Assembly (NCBI RefSeq): GCF_014649695.1
Contig: NZ_BMTN01000009.1
Coordinates: 62,001 to 126,000 of the forward strand
DNA length: 64,000 nt
Source: Streptomyces kurssanovii
Lineage (GTDB): Bacteria > Actinomycetota > Actinomycetes > Streptomycetales > Streptomycetaceae
Reading direction: 5' to 3'
Each line of letters starts with the position of its first letter. The stretch's first letter is position 1. The position numbers were made by a program, and so were the translations under genes. The notes under the pieces are model-generated. The model searched no databases. It saw only the letters and a program-made list of their open reading frames with translations, and was not told the origin of the DNA. This document shows positions 23,840-31,790 of the stretch, in pieces.

Positions 23840-24811
23840 TCAGGTCGTCAGCCGCTGCGGCAGCCAGCGCAGCCGGGCGGCTTCCTGGAACGGGCCGCCG
23901 CCCTCGTGGTCGTTGAAGTCGTAGACCTCGATCTGCTTGTCCTCGTGGGCGTACGCGTTGAAGGCGGCGAAGACCGTCGACGGCGGGCAGGTCTGGTCCT
24001 CCATCGCCACGGAGAAGAGGGCCGGCGCGCGGCCGCGTGCCGCGAAGTGCACGCCGTCGAAGTAGGCCAGCGTCCGCGCCGCCTGCTCGCTCCGGCCGCG
24101 ATGGGTCTTCAGGTAGTGGCCCACCTCCCGGTACGGCTCGCGGTCCGTGAGTGTCGTCGCCCGCGGGAAGTCGCACAGGAACGGGACGTCGGGCGCCACG
24201 GCCGCGAGGTCGGGCACGAGACCGGCGGCGGCCAGGGTGATCCCGCCGCCCTGGCCGGCGCCGGCGGCCGCGGTGCGGGAGGCGTCGGTCAGCGGGTGCG
24301 AACGTGCCGCCTCGATCGCGCGGACCGCGTCGGTGAACACCCGGCGGTAGTAGTACTCGTGCGGGTCCTCTATGCCCCGTGTCAGGAAGCCGGGGTAGGA
24401 CGGCGCACTGCCCACCGGGTCCGGAGTGCTGCCGGCCGACCAGCCGCTGCCCTGTCCCCGCGTGTCCATCACGAAGTGCGCGAACCCGGCCGACGCCCAC
24501 AGCAGGTGCGTGTGCGGCAGGCCGCGGCCGCCTCCGTAACCGAGGAACTCGACGACCAAGGGCAGCGGCTCCTCGGCGCCGGCGGGGAGCACCAGCCAGC
24601 CCTTCACGGGGTGGCCGCCGAAGCCGGCGAAGGTCACGTCGTGCACGTCCACTGTGCTGAGGCCGGTCGGTACGGGCTCGAAGCGGGCGTCAAGGTCGTG
24701 CCTGCGGGCTTCCTCGAGCGTTTTCGTCCAGAATGTGTCGAAGTCCTCCGGCTCCAAGGAGGCGCTGCGGTACGCGCTGAGCTCTGGCAGACGCAGGTCG
24801 AACAGGGCCAT
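23840..24811 (-). CDS. CE7 acetyl-xylan esterase / cephalosporin-C deacetylase homologue lacking the nucleophile serine
   Basis: 323 residues, the usual family size, cytoplasmic. The N-terminus (M-A-L-F-D-L-R-L-P-E-L), the R-G-Q-G-S oxyanion segment near 118 and the acid and base residues (S-V-A-M-E-D-Q-T-C-P-P and D-H-E-G-G-G) are all kept. The nucleophile elbow, which should read G-x-S-Q-G-G, reads G-A-G-Q-G-G, with glycine (codon GGC, 24254-24256, residue 186) in place of serine. The enzyme should be inactive as a classic esterase, or act by another route; a one-base change to AGC would restore serine. It sits 113 bases upstream of the cupin gene on the same strand. Confidence 0.85.
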   Translation of the reverse strand: MALFDLRLPELSAYRSASLEPEDFDTFWTKTLEEARRHDLDARFEPVPTGLSTVDVHDVTFAGFGGHPVKGWLVLPAGAEEPLPLVVEFLGYGGGRGLPHTHLLWASAGFAHFVMDTRGQGSGWSAGSTPDPVGSAPSYPGFLTRGIEDPHEYYYRRVFTDAVRAIEAARSHPLTDASRTAAAGAGQGGGITLAAAGLVPDLAAVAPDVPFLCDFPRATTLTDREPYREVGHYLKTHRGRSEQAARTLAYFDGVHFAARGRAPALFSVAMEDQTCPPSTVFAAFNAYAHEDKQIEVYDFNDHEGGGPFQEAARLRWLPQRLTT

Positions 24812-25212
24812 GGGGCCGCCTTTCCTACGAGATGTGTCAGCAGATCAACACGGACCGCCACCACGGGGCAACGGTCGCCCGACAGATGGAACGGCACGCG
24901 CGGCCCCGCCGCCCCGTGGCGGCGCATGCCGTCGGTCCGCGGCCGGGTCGCCGACGCTCTCGCCCTCCGTTCGGCCTCCCTGACCTGCCCGAACCGGCTC
25001 GCGCCCGCACGCCGGGAGCGGCGGACGGCCGCGTGCGCGGGCCGGGCCGCCTCTGTCGGGCGAGCGGCGGGTGGAGGTCCTTGTTTTGTCATGCCCCTTG
25101 TCGTGGGTGCGCAGCCCCTGCTAAACCCTCTGGTTAGGAAAGTTTCCTTCCAATCATTCCCCGGCCGATTCTTCGGCCTGTCCGGCTATCCGCCCAGCCA
25201 ACGGAGTCCCCC
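24812..25212. other. Divergent intergenic region, 401 bases
   Basis: It lies between the CE7 homologue and the GH5 glucanase gene. The right end is A/T-richer and carries the operator listed next. No gene is supported in it. Confidence 0.5.
25136..25148. promoter_or_regulatory. Palindromic operator upstream of the GH5 glucanase
   Basis: AGGAAAGTTTCCT is a perfect palindrome around one central base, 64 bases before the start codon. It is flanked on the left by CTAAACC/GGTTAG, another near-inverted repeat. I recall AGGAAA-N-TTTCCT palindromes before secreted glycosidase genes in actinomycetes, but cannot name the regulator. Confidence 0.6.
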
Positions 25213-26694
25213 ATGAGACCGGCACGGTTCTGGCTACGCCCCCTGGGCAGCATCGGCGCCCTCGGCGCCGCTCTGCTCCTCACCCTCACCACCGCACCCG
25301 CCGCCCCGGCGGCCCCCGCACCCGACCGGCCCGCCCCCGCCCCGGCAGCAGTGGCCGCGGTCACCCACGAGGCCGAGAACGCGACCGTCTCGCGTGGTCT
25401 GGTCGAGTCCAACCACGCCGGCTTCACCGGCAGCGGATTCGTCAACTACGACAACACCGGCGGCAGTTATGTCCAGTGGACGATCGACGCGGCCCAGGCG
25501 GGACGGGTCGGCCTCAAGCTGCGCTTCGCCAACGGCACCACGTCCGGCAGGCCGATGGACATTACCGTCAACGGCGCGCTCGCCGCGGACGACCGCGCCT
25601 TCCCGGGCACCGGTGCCTGGACCTCCTGGTCCACGACCACCGTCACCGCGGACCTGAAGGCGGGGACCAACACGATCAGGGCGACCGCCGTCGGATCCGA
25701 CGGCGGCCCGAACGTCGACCACCTCGCCGTCGAGACCACCCCCACCGCCGGCGGTACCCCGGCCGGTGTCAACGGACAGCTCAAGGTCTGCGGCACCAAG
25801 CTCTGCAACCGGTACGGCAACCCGATCCAGCTGCGTGGCATGAGCACCCATGGCCTTCAGTGGTACAGCCGGTGCGTCACCAACGGCTCGCTCGACGCCC
25901 TGGCCACGGACTGGAAGGCAGACGTCCTGCGGATCTCGATGTACGTCCAGGAGGGCGGCTACGAGACGGACCCGCGCGGCTTCACCGACAAGGTCCACTC
26001 GATCATCGAGCAGGCCACCGCGCGCGGTATGTACGCGATCGTCGACTGGCACATGCTCAGCCCCGGCGACCCGCACCACAACCTCTCGGGGGCGAAGACC
26101 TTCTTCACCGAGATCGCCCAGCGCCACAAGGACAAGACCAACGTGCTGTACGAGATCGCCAACGAGCCCAGCGGCGTGAGCTGGTCGAGGATCAAGAGCT
26201 ACGCGGAGGAGCTCATTCCGGTCATCCGGCGCTACGACGCCGACACCCCGGTCCTCGTCGGCACCCGTGCCTGGTCCTCCCTCGGAGTCTCCGAGGGGTC
26301 GAACGAGAGCGAGGTCGTGAACAGCCCGGTCAACGCCTCCAACATCATGTACACGTTCCACTTCTACGCGGCCTCGCACAAGGACGAGTACCTGAGCGCC
26401 CTGTCCCGGGCGGCCGACCGCGTCCCCATGTTCGTCACCGAGTTCGGCACCCAGGACTACGCCGGTGAGGGCGCCAACGACTTCACCATGTCGCAGCGCT
26501 ACATCGACCTGATGGCGAGCAAGAAGATCAGCTGGGTCAACTGGAACTACTCCGACGACAACAGGTCGGGCGCCGTGTTCAACAGCGGCACCTGTGCCGA
26601 CAACGGCCCCTGGACCGGCACCGGTTCGCTGAAGCCCGCCGGCGTCTGGGTCCGTGACCGGATCAGGACGGCGGACAACTTCCCGACCGGCTGA
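25213..26694 (+). CDS. Secreted endo-beta-1,4-glucanase: CBM35/CBM6-like module plus GH5
   Basis: 493 residues. Residues 1-38 form a Sec signal with a Pro/Ala tail. About 48-172 is a beta-sandwich carbohydrate-binding module (H-E-A-E-N-A, then N-H-A-G-F-T-G-S-G-F-V-N-Y). About 190-480 is a GH5 barrel with acid/base Glu318 in A-N-E-P and nucleophile Glu410 in V-T-E-F-G. The layout resembles Streptomyces GH5 cellulases; mannanase or xyloglucanase activity is not excluded. The ATG has CGGAG upstream. Control by the palindrome at 25136 is likely. Confidence 0.86.
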   Translation: MRPARFWLRPLGSIGALGAALLLTLTTAPAAPAAPAPDRPAPAPAAVAAVTHEAENATVSRGLVESNHAGFTGSGFVNYDNTGGSYVQWTIDAAQAGRVGLKLRFANGTTSGRPMDITVNGALAADDRAFPGTGAWTSWSTTTVTADLKAGTNTIRATAVGSDGGPNVDHLAVETTPTAGGTPAGVNGQLKVCGTKLCNRYGNPIQLRGMSTHGLQWYSRCVTNGSLDALATDWKADVLRISMYVQEGGYETDPRGFTDKVHSIIEQATARGMYAIVDWHMLSPGDPHHNLSGAKTFFTEIAQRHKDKTNVLYEIANEPSGVSWSRIKSYAEELIPVIRRYDADTPVLVGTRAWSSLGVSEGSNESEVVNSPVNASNIMYTFHFYAASHKDEYLSALSRAADRVPMFVTEFGTQDYAGEGANDFTMSQRYIDLMASKKISWVNWNYSDDNRSGAVFNSGTCADNGPWTGTGSLKPAGVWVRDRIRTADNFPTG

Positions 26695-26740
26695 CCCGAT
26701 CCGGCCGACCCACCCACCGGCTGACCTGATCCGGCCGACC
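26689..26740 (+). repeat. 30-base imperfect direct repeat at the end of the GH5 gene
   Basis: GGCTGACCCGATCCGGCCGA (26689-26708) recurs with one change at 26719-26738. The first copy contains the GH5 stop codon, so the second looks like a duplicated gene end. Confidence 0.7.
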
Positions 26741-26759
26741 GACCCACCCACCCCCCGGC

Positions 26760-26800
26760 GCCCCCGCCCGTCCACTGTGATCCACTGGACGGGCGGGGGC
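26760..26800 (+). terminator. Strong terminator after the GH5 gene
   Basis: A perfect 15-base stem (26760-26774 with 26786-26800) of almost pure G/C encloses an 11-base loop. It follows the GH5 stop and precedes the next start by 22 bases. Confidence 0.85.
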
Positions 26801-26822
26801 ACACAAGGGAACAGGAGCAGGA

Positions 26823-28124
26823 GTGGCCAGCTACCGGCAGCCGGGAGTCGTCCTCACCGACCACCATTTCACCGTCCCGCTCGACCACGGTGACCCGTCC
26901 GGCGAGCAGCTCGAGCTCTACGCCCGCGAGGTCGCCTCCGCCGCCGATCATCCGGACACCGGCAAGCCGTGGCTGGTGTACCTGGAAGGCGGCCCCGGCA
27001 ACGCGGTCCGCCGGTTCATCGGCAAGCAGGCATGGCTGGGGCGGGCGGTACAGGACTTCCGCGTACTCCTGCTCGACCAGCGCGGCACCGGCCGCTCCAC
27101 GCCGCAGAACCGCCAGACGCTCGCGCAGCGCGGCGGACCGCGGGCGCAGGCCGACCACCTCGCCCACTTCCGGGCCGACAGCATCGTCCGCGACTGCGAG
27201 ACGGTCCGGCGGCGCCTCACCGGCGGGGCGCCCTGGACGGTGCTGGGCCAGTCCTTCGGCGGCTTCTGCGCGACGCACTACCTGTCCGCCGCGCCGGAGG
27301 GACTGGACACCGTCCTGATCACCGGCGGCCTGCCGTCCCTCGACGCGCACGCCGACGACGTCTACCGGGCCGCCTACCCCCGCATCCGGCGCAAGGTCGA
27401 GGCTCACTACGCCCGTTACCCGCAGGACGTGGAGCGCGCCCGGCGGATCGCCGCCCATCTCGCGGAGCGCCCGGCGCGGCTGCCCGGCGGCCACATCCTC
27501 ACGCCGGAGGCGTTCCAGTCCCTGGGCATCGTGCTGGGCGGCGGGGACGGCAGCCACCAGCTGCACTACCTGCTGGAGAACGCCTTCGTGCGCACGGCGT
27601 CGGGCCACGAACTGTCCGACGCGTTCCAGGAGGGCGTACGCCCGGTTCTCTCCTTCGCCGCGAATCCGCTGTACGCGGTGCTTCACGAGGCCATCTACGC
27701 CCAGGGCGGGCGGCCGACGGACTGGGCCGCGGAGAGGGTGCGCGCCGAGTTCCCCGAGTTCGACGCGGCGGCGGCACTCGAGGGCGACCGGCCGCTGATG
27801 TTCACCGGCGAGACCGTCCACCCCTGGCACTTCGAGGTGGACCCCGCCCTGCGGCCGCTACGCGAGACCGCGGAGCTGCTCGCCGCCCGTACCGACTGGG
27901 CGCCGCTGTACGACCCGGCCCGGCTCGCCGCGAACGAGGTGCCGGTGGCGGCGGCCGTCTACCACGACGACATGTACGTCGACACCGCCCACTCGCTGCG
28001 CACCGCCCGTGCCGTGCGCGGGCTGCGCACCTGGGTCACCGACGAGTACGAGCACGACGGAGTGCGGGCGAGCGGACCGCGGGTGGTGGACCGGCTCCTG
28101 GCACTCGCCCGCCAGGAGCTCTGA
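26823..28124 (+). CDS. Alpha/beta-hydrolase, proline iminopeptidase type
   Basis: 433 residues from a GTG with GGAGCAGGA upstream. The oxyanion motif L-E-G-G-P-G is near 56-61, D-Q-R-G-T-G-R-S near 88-95 and the nucleophile elbow G-Q-S-F-G-G near 143-148. The catalytic His in Y-E-H-D-G near the C-terminus and an Asp (H-D-D-M-Y region) complete the triad. The long helical cap (about 180-330) is typical of prolyl aminopeptidases of this size. It should remove N-terminal proline from peptides. No signal peptide; cytoplasmic. Confidence 0.83.
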   Translation: MASYRQPGVVLTDHHFTVPLDHGDPSGEQLELYAREVASAADHPDTGKPWLVYLEGGPGNAVRRFIGKQAWLGRAVQDFRVLLLDQRGTGRSTPQNRQTLAQRGGPRAQADHLAHFRADSIVRDCETVRRRLTGGAPWTVLGQSFGGFCATHYLSAAPEGLDTVLITGGLPSLDAHADDVYRAAYPRIRRKVEAHYARYPQDVERARRIAAHLAERPARLPGGHILTPEAFQSLGIVLGGGDGSHQLHYLLENAFVRTASGHELSDAFQEGVRPVLSFAANPLYAVLHEAIYAQGGRPTDWAAERVRAEFPEFDAAAALEGDRPLMFTGETVHPWHFEVDPALRPLRETAELLAARTDWAPLYDPARLAANEVPVAAAVYHDDMYVDTAHSLRTARAVRGLRTWVTDEYEHDGVRASGPRVVDRLLALARQEL

Positions 28125-28156
28125 CACATGATCAGTGGATCCGTATCCTGCGGGAC

Positions 28157-28903
28157 ATGACCGATCAGAAGACCGAACAGCTCGAAGAGATGCCGGCCGA
28201 CTGGCAGCGCGCGCTCGCGGTCGTCGCCCACCCCGACGACCTCGAGTACGGCTGTGCGGCCGCCATCGCCGGATGGACCGACCAGGGCCGCGAGGTCGCC
28301 TACCTCCTGGCCACCAGGGGAGAGGCCGGCATCGACGGCATCGCCCCCGCGGAGTGTGCGCCGCTGCGCGAGCGGGAGCAGCGGGCGAGCGCGGCCGTCG
28401 TCGGCGTCTCCGTCGTCGAGTTCCTGGATCACAAGGACGGTGTCGTCGAGTACGGGACCGGCCTGCGCCGGGACATCGCGGCGGCCATCCGCCGGCACCG
28501 GCCCGAGCTGGTCATCACCCTCAACCACCGTGACACCTGGGGCGGCACCGCCTGGAACACGCCCGACCACCGGGCCGTCGGCCGCGCGACACTCGACGCG
28601 GCCGCGGACGCCGGCAACCGCTGGATCTTCCCCGAGCTCATCTCCGAGCAGGGCCTCGAGCCCTGGGACGGCGTGCGCTGGGTCGCGGTGGCGGGCTCCA
28701 CCAGCCCCACCCATGCCGTCGACGCGGGCCCCGGCCTCGAGAGGTCCGTCGCGTCGCTGCTGGAGCACCGCATGTACATCGAGGGCCTGACGGAGCAGGA
28801 CCCGCAGGAGTACTGCCGTACGTTCCTCACCCGCATGGCCGAGATGGCGGCTCCGCGCTTCGGTGGCCGCCCGGCCGTCACGTTCGAGCTGTTCGGGCGC
28901 TGA
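28157..28903 (+). CDS. PIG-L family deacetylase
   Basis: 248 residues. The zinc motif A-H-P-D-D is at about 24-28, with the third His in N-T-P-D-H-R-A-V-G near 137-142. PIG-L proteins remove acetyl groups from N-acetylglucosaminyl conjugates, as in mycothiol and antibiotic biosynthesis. This copy stands by itself 32 bases after the peptidase, so it may be co-transcribed with it. The substrate is open. The ATG at 28157 lacks a strong ribosome site. Confidence 0.85.
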   Translation: MTDQKTEQLEEMPADWQRALAVVAHPDDLEYGCAAAIAGWTDQGREVAYLLATRGEAGIDGIAPAECAPLREREQRASAAVVGVSVVEFLDHKDGVVEYGTGLRRDIAAAIRRHRPELVITLNHRDTWGGTAWNTPDHRAVGRATLDAAADAGNRWIFPELISEQGLEPWDGVRWVAVAGSTSPTHAVDAGPGLERSVASLLEHRMYIEGLTEQDPQEYCRTFLTRMAEMAAPRFGGRPAVTFELFGR

Positions 28904-28935
28904 CACCGCCGCCTGCCGCCGTGCGGTTTGTGTGT

Positions 28936-28964
28936 TTGACAAATGGCGTTGCTGTTCCTGCAAT
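28936..28964 (+). promoter_or_regulatory. Promoter of the XRE-cupin gene, probably giving a leaderless mRNA
   Basis: TTGACA (28936-28941), a 17-base gap and TGCAAT (28959-28964) match the housekeeping consensus well. Only six bases separate the -10 from the ATG at 28971, and no ribosome site precedes it, so transcription should begin at or very near the start codon. Confidence 0.65.
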
Positions 28965-28970
28965 GGATGC

Positions 28971-29558
28971 ATGAGTGACGACGACACGCGCCTGGATGAC
29001 GTACTGAACGAGGTGGGCCCCCGGCTCCGGCGGATCCGGCGGGAGCGGGGGGCCACCCTCGGCTCGCTGTCGGAGGCGACCGGCATCTCCGTGAGTACGC
29101 TGTCCCGGCTGGAATCCGGCGGGCGCCGACCGAGCCTCGAGCTGTTGCTGCCGATCGCCCGTGCCCACCAGGTCCCGCTCGACGAACTCGTCGGCGCGCC
29201 GCCCGTCGGCGACCCGCGGGTGCGCGCCAAGCCCATCGTCCGCGGCGGCCGGACGATGTACCCGCTCACCGCGCGACCGGGCGGCCTCCAGGCGTACAAG
29301 GTGATCCACAAGGTCTTCGGTGAGGAGCCCGAGCCCCGCACCCACGAGGGCTACGAGTGGATGTACGTCCTGTCGGGACGCCTGCGGCTGGTGCTCGGCG
29401 ACCACGATGTGGTGCTGGGCCCGGGCGAGGCGGCTGAATTCGACACCCGGGTGCCGCACTGGTTCGGCTGCGCCGACGACCGGCCGGTCGAATTCCTGAG
29501 CCTCTTCGGGCCGCAGGGGGAGCGGATGCATGTGCGGGCCAGGCCCAAGGAGGCGTGA
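28971..29558 (+). CDS. XRE-family transcriptional regulator with cupin sensor
   Basis: 195 residues. Residues 12-70 are an XRE helix-turn-helix (G-A-T-L-G-S-L-S-E-A-T-G-I-S-V-S-T-L-S-R-L-E). Residues 105-185 are a cupin (H-E-G-Y-E-W-M-Y-V-L-S-G, then G-P-G-E-A-A-E-F-D-T and P-H-W-F-G). This two-domain class senses small metabolites or metals and often controls adjacent amino-acid or polyamine genes. No ribosome site is seen, consistent with a leaderless transcript. Confidence 0.87.
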   Translation: MSDDDTRLDDVLNEVGPRLRRIRRERGATLGSLSEATGISVSTLSRLESGGRRPSLELLLPIARAHQVPLDELVGAPPVGDPRVRAKPIVRGGRTMYPLTARPGGLQAYKVIHKVFGEEPEPRTHEGYEWMYVLSGRLRLVLGDHDVVLGPGEAAEFDTRVPHWFGCADDRPVEFLSLFGPQGERMHVRARPKEA

Positions 29559-29578
29559 GGGGGGCTTCACGGAGGGGC

Positions 29579-29595
29579 AAGCGACCGCTTAGTAT
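29579..29595 (+). promoter_or_regulatory. Operator/promoter of the acyl-CoA dehydrogenase operon
   Basis: AAGCG-AC-CGCTT (29579-29590) is an inverted repeat merging into TAGTAT (29590-29595), a possible -10. Such AAGCG..CGCTT sites before acyl-CoA genes are commonly bound by TetR-type repressors. None is encoded beside it. Confidence 0.5.
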
Positions 29596-29637
29596 GCAGC
29601 GCAGCACAGTACTGCCCTACGTGTGGGAGGCCCCGAA

Positions 29638-30606
29638 ATGCAGGCATGGCGAGTGCACCGCAACGGCGAGCCGAGCGAGGTGATGCGGCTCGAAGAGGTG
29701 GACCGGCCCACGCCCGGCGAAGGACAGCTCCTCCTGAAGGTCCGTGCGGCCAACATCAACTTCCCCGACGCGCTGCTCTGCCGGGGGCAGTACCAGGTGA
29801 GGCCGCCGCTGCCGTTCACCCCTGGGGTCGAGGTCTGCGGCGAGACGGAGGACGGCCGGCGCGTCATCGCCAACCCCGCCCTGCCGAACGGGGGACTTGC
29901 CGAGTACGTGGTCGCCGACGCGGCCGCCGTACTCCCCGCGCCCGACGCGCTCGACGACGCGGAGGCCGCCGCCCTGCACATCGGGTACCAGACGGGTTGG
30001 TTCGGGCTGCACCGCCGGGCCGCCCTCAAGGAGGGCGAGACGCTGCTCGTCCACGCCGCGGCGGGCGGCGTCGGCAGCGCCGCCGTGCAGCTCGGCAAGG
30101 CGGCCGGCGCCCGGGTGATCGGCGTCGTCGGCGGCGCGGAGAAGGCCGCCGTCGCGCGGGAGCTGGGCTGCGACGTCGTCATCGACCGTCGCACCGACGA
30201 CATCGTCGCCGCCGTGAAGGAGGCGACCGGCGGACGCGGTGCGGACGTCGTCTACGACCCGGTGGGCGGCGACGCGTACGCCAAGTCCGCCAAGTGCGTG
30301 GCCTTCGAGGGCCGCATCGTCGTCGTGGGCTTCGCCAGCGGCGACATCCCGGCCCCCGCCCTCAACCACGCCCTGGTCAAGAACTATTCGATCATGGGCC
30401 TGCACTGGGGCCTTTACGCCACCAAGGACCCGGGCGCCATCGGCCGCTGCCACCAGACGCTCACCGACTACGCGGCCAAGGGCCTGATCAAGCCGCTCAT
30501 CAGCGACCGGGTCGCCTTCAAGGACGCCGCCGGGGCCGTGCAGCGCGTCGCCGACGGCACCACCACCGGCCGCCTGGTCGTCGTTCCGGACGGAGCGGGC
30601 CGATGA
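29638..30606 (+). CDS. NADPH:quinone oxidoreductase family protein (MDR)
   Basis: 322 residues; ATG at 29638 with GGAGG seven bases upstream. The GroES-like domain (V-R-A-A-N-I-N-F-P-D) is followed by the nucleotide site H-A-A-A-G-G-V-G-S-A-A-V-Q near 139-151. No structural zinc cysteines. It is the first gene of an operon with two acyl-CoA dehydrogenases, joined to the next by an ATGA overlap, so a role in reducing an enoyl intermediate or in electron transfer during acyl-chain breakdown is likely. Confidence 0.87.
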   Translation: MQAWRVHRNGEPSEVMRLEEVDRPTPGEGQLLLKVRAANINFPDALLCRGQYQVRPPLPFTPGVEVCGETEDGRRVIANPALPNGGLAEYVVADAAAVLPAPDALDDAEAAALHIGYQTGWFGLHRRAALKEGETLLVHAAAGGVGSAAVQLGKAAGARVIGVVGGAEKAAVARELGCDVVIDRRTDDIVAAVKEATGGRGADVVYDPVGGDAYAKSAKCVAFEGRIVVVGFASGDIPAPALNHALVKNYSIMGLHWGLYATKDPGAIGRCHQTLTDYAAKGLIKPLISDRVAFKDAAGAVQRVADGTTTGRLVVVPDGAGR

Positions 30607-31790
30607 CGGACGCAGCCGAACTGCTCGACCTCACCAGGAAGCTGCTGGCCGCGCACCCGCCGGCCACCACCGACCGTGACGACTTCCTGAAAGCGCGCTT
30701 CGACGCGGGCCTGGCCTGGGTCCACTTCCCGGAGGGCCTCGGCGGCCTCGGCGCCCCCCGCTCCCTGCAGGCCGTCGTGGACGCCGAGCTGGCCGCCGCC
30801 GGAGCGCCCGACAATGATCCGCGCCGCATCGGCATCGGACTCGGCATGGCCGCGCCCACGATCCTCAAATACGGCTCGCAGGAGGTGAAGGAGCGCTTCC
30901 TGCGCCCCCTGTGGACCGGCGAAGAGGTGTGGTGCCAGCTGTTCAGCGAGCCCGGGGCCGGCTCCGACCTGGCGGCGCTCGGCACCCGCGCCGTACGCGA
31001 CGAGGGGTCCGGGGACTGGACCGTCACCGGCCAGAAGGTGTGGACCTCCAGCGCGCACGTCGCCCGCTGGGCCATCCTCATCGCCCGCACCGACCCTGAC
31101 CTGCCCAAGCACCGGGGCATCACCTACTTCATCTGCGACATGACGGACCCCGGTGTGGAGGTCCGGCCGCTGCGCCAGATCACCGGCGAGGCCGAGTTCA
31201 ACGAGGTCTTCCTCACCGAGGTCCGTATCCCGGACGCGCATCGCCTCGGCGGGGTCGGTGAGGGCTGGAAGGTCGCCCAGACCACGCTGAACAACGAACG
31301 CGTCGCCATCGGAGGCATGCGGCTGCCCCGCGAGGGCGGCATGATCGGCCCCATCGCCAGGACCTGGCGCGAACGCCCCGAGCTGCGCACCCATGACCTG
31401 CATCAGCGGCTGCTCACCCTGTGGGTCGAGGCCGAGGTCTCCCGCCTCGCGGGGGAGCGGCTGCGCCAGCAGCTCGTCGCCGGCCAGCCCGGCCCGGAGG
31501 GCAGCGCGATGAAACTCGCCTTCGCCCGCCTCAACCAGGAGATCAGCGGCCTGGAGGTCGAACTGCTGGGCGAGGAAGGCCTGCTGTACGACGACTGGAC
31601 GATGCGCCGGCCCGAGCTCGTCGACTTCACCGGACGCGACGCCGGCTACCGCTATCTGCGGTCCAAGGGCAACTCGATCGAGGGCGGCACCACCGAGGTG
31701 CTGCTGAACATCGTCGCCGAACGCGTCCTCGGGCTTCCCTCCGAGCCGCGCAACGACAAGGACGTCGCCTGGAAGGACCTCGCGCGATGA
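30603..31790 (+). CDS. Acyl-CoA dehydrogenase, first subunit of a pair
   Basis: 395 residues, starting in an ATGA overlap. The FAD/acyl-CoA motifs C-Q-L-F-S-E-P-G-A-G-S-D-L-A near 114-127 and K-V-W-T-S-S near 147-152 are complete, as is the C-terminal Y-L-R-S-K-G-N-S-I-E-G-G-T-T-E. It oxidises an acyl-CoA to the trans-2-enoyl-CoA. The next gene encodes a shorter relative, again with an ATGA overlap. Tandem unequal acyl-CoA dehydrogenases in actinobacteria are known to form alpha2-beta2 complexes in sterol and related side-chain degradation, which is my inference here. Confidence 0.88.
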   Translation: MTDAAELLDLTRKLLAAHPPATTDRDDFLKARFDAGLAWVHFPEGLGGLGAPRSLQAVVDAELAAAGAPDNDPRRIGIGLGMAAPTILKYGSQEVKERFLRPLWTGEEVWCQLFSEPGAGSDLAALGTRAVRDEGSGDWTVTGQKVWTSSAHVARWAILIARTDPDLPKHRGITYFICDMTDPGVEVRPLRQITGEAEFNEVFLTEVRIPDAHRLGGVGEGWKVAQTTLNNERVAIGGMRLPREGGMIGPIARTWRERPELRTHDLHQRLLTLWVEAEVSRLAGERLRQQLVAGQPGPEGSAMKLAFARLNQEISGLEVELLGEEGLLYDDWTMRRPELVDFTGRDAGYRYLRSKGNSIEGGTTEVLLNIVAERVLGLPSEPRNDKDVAWKDLAR

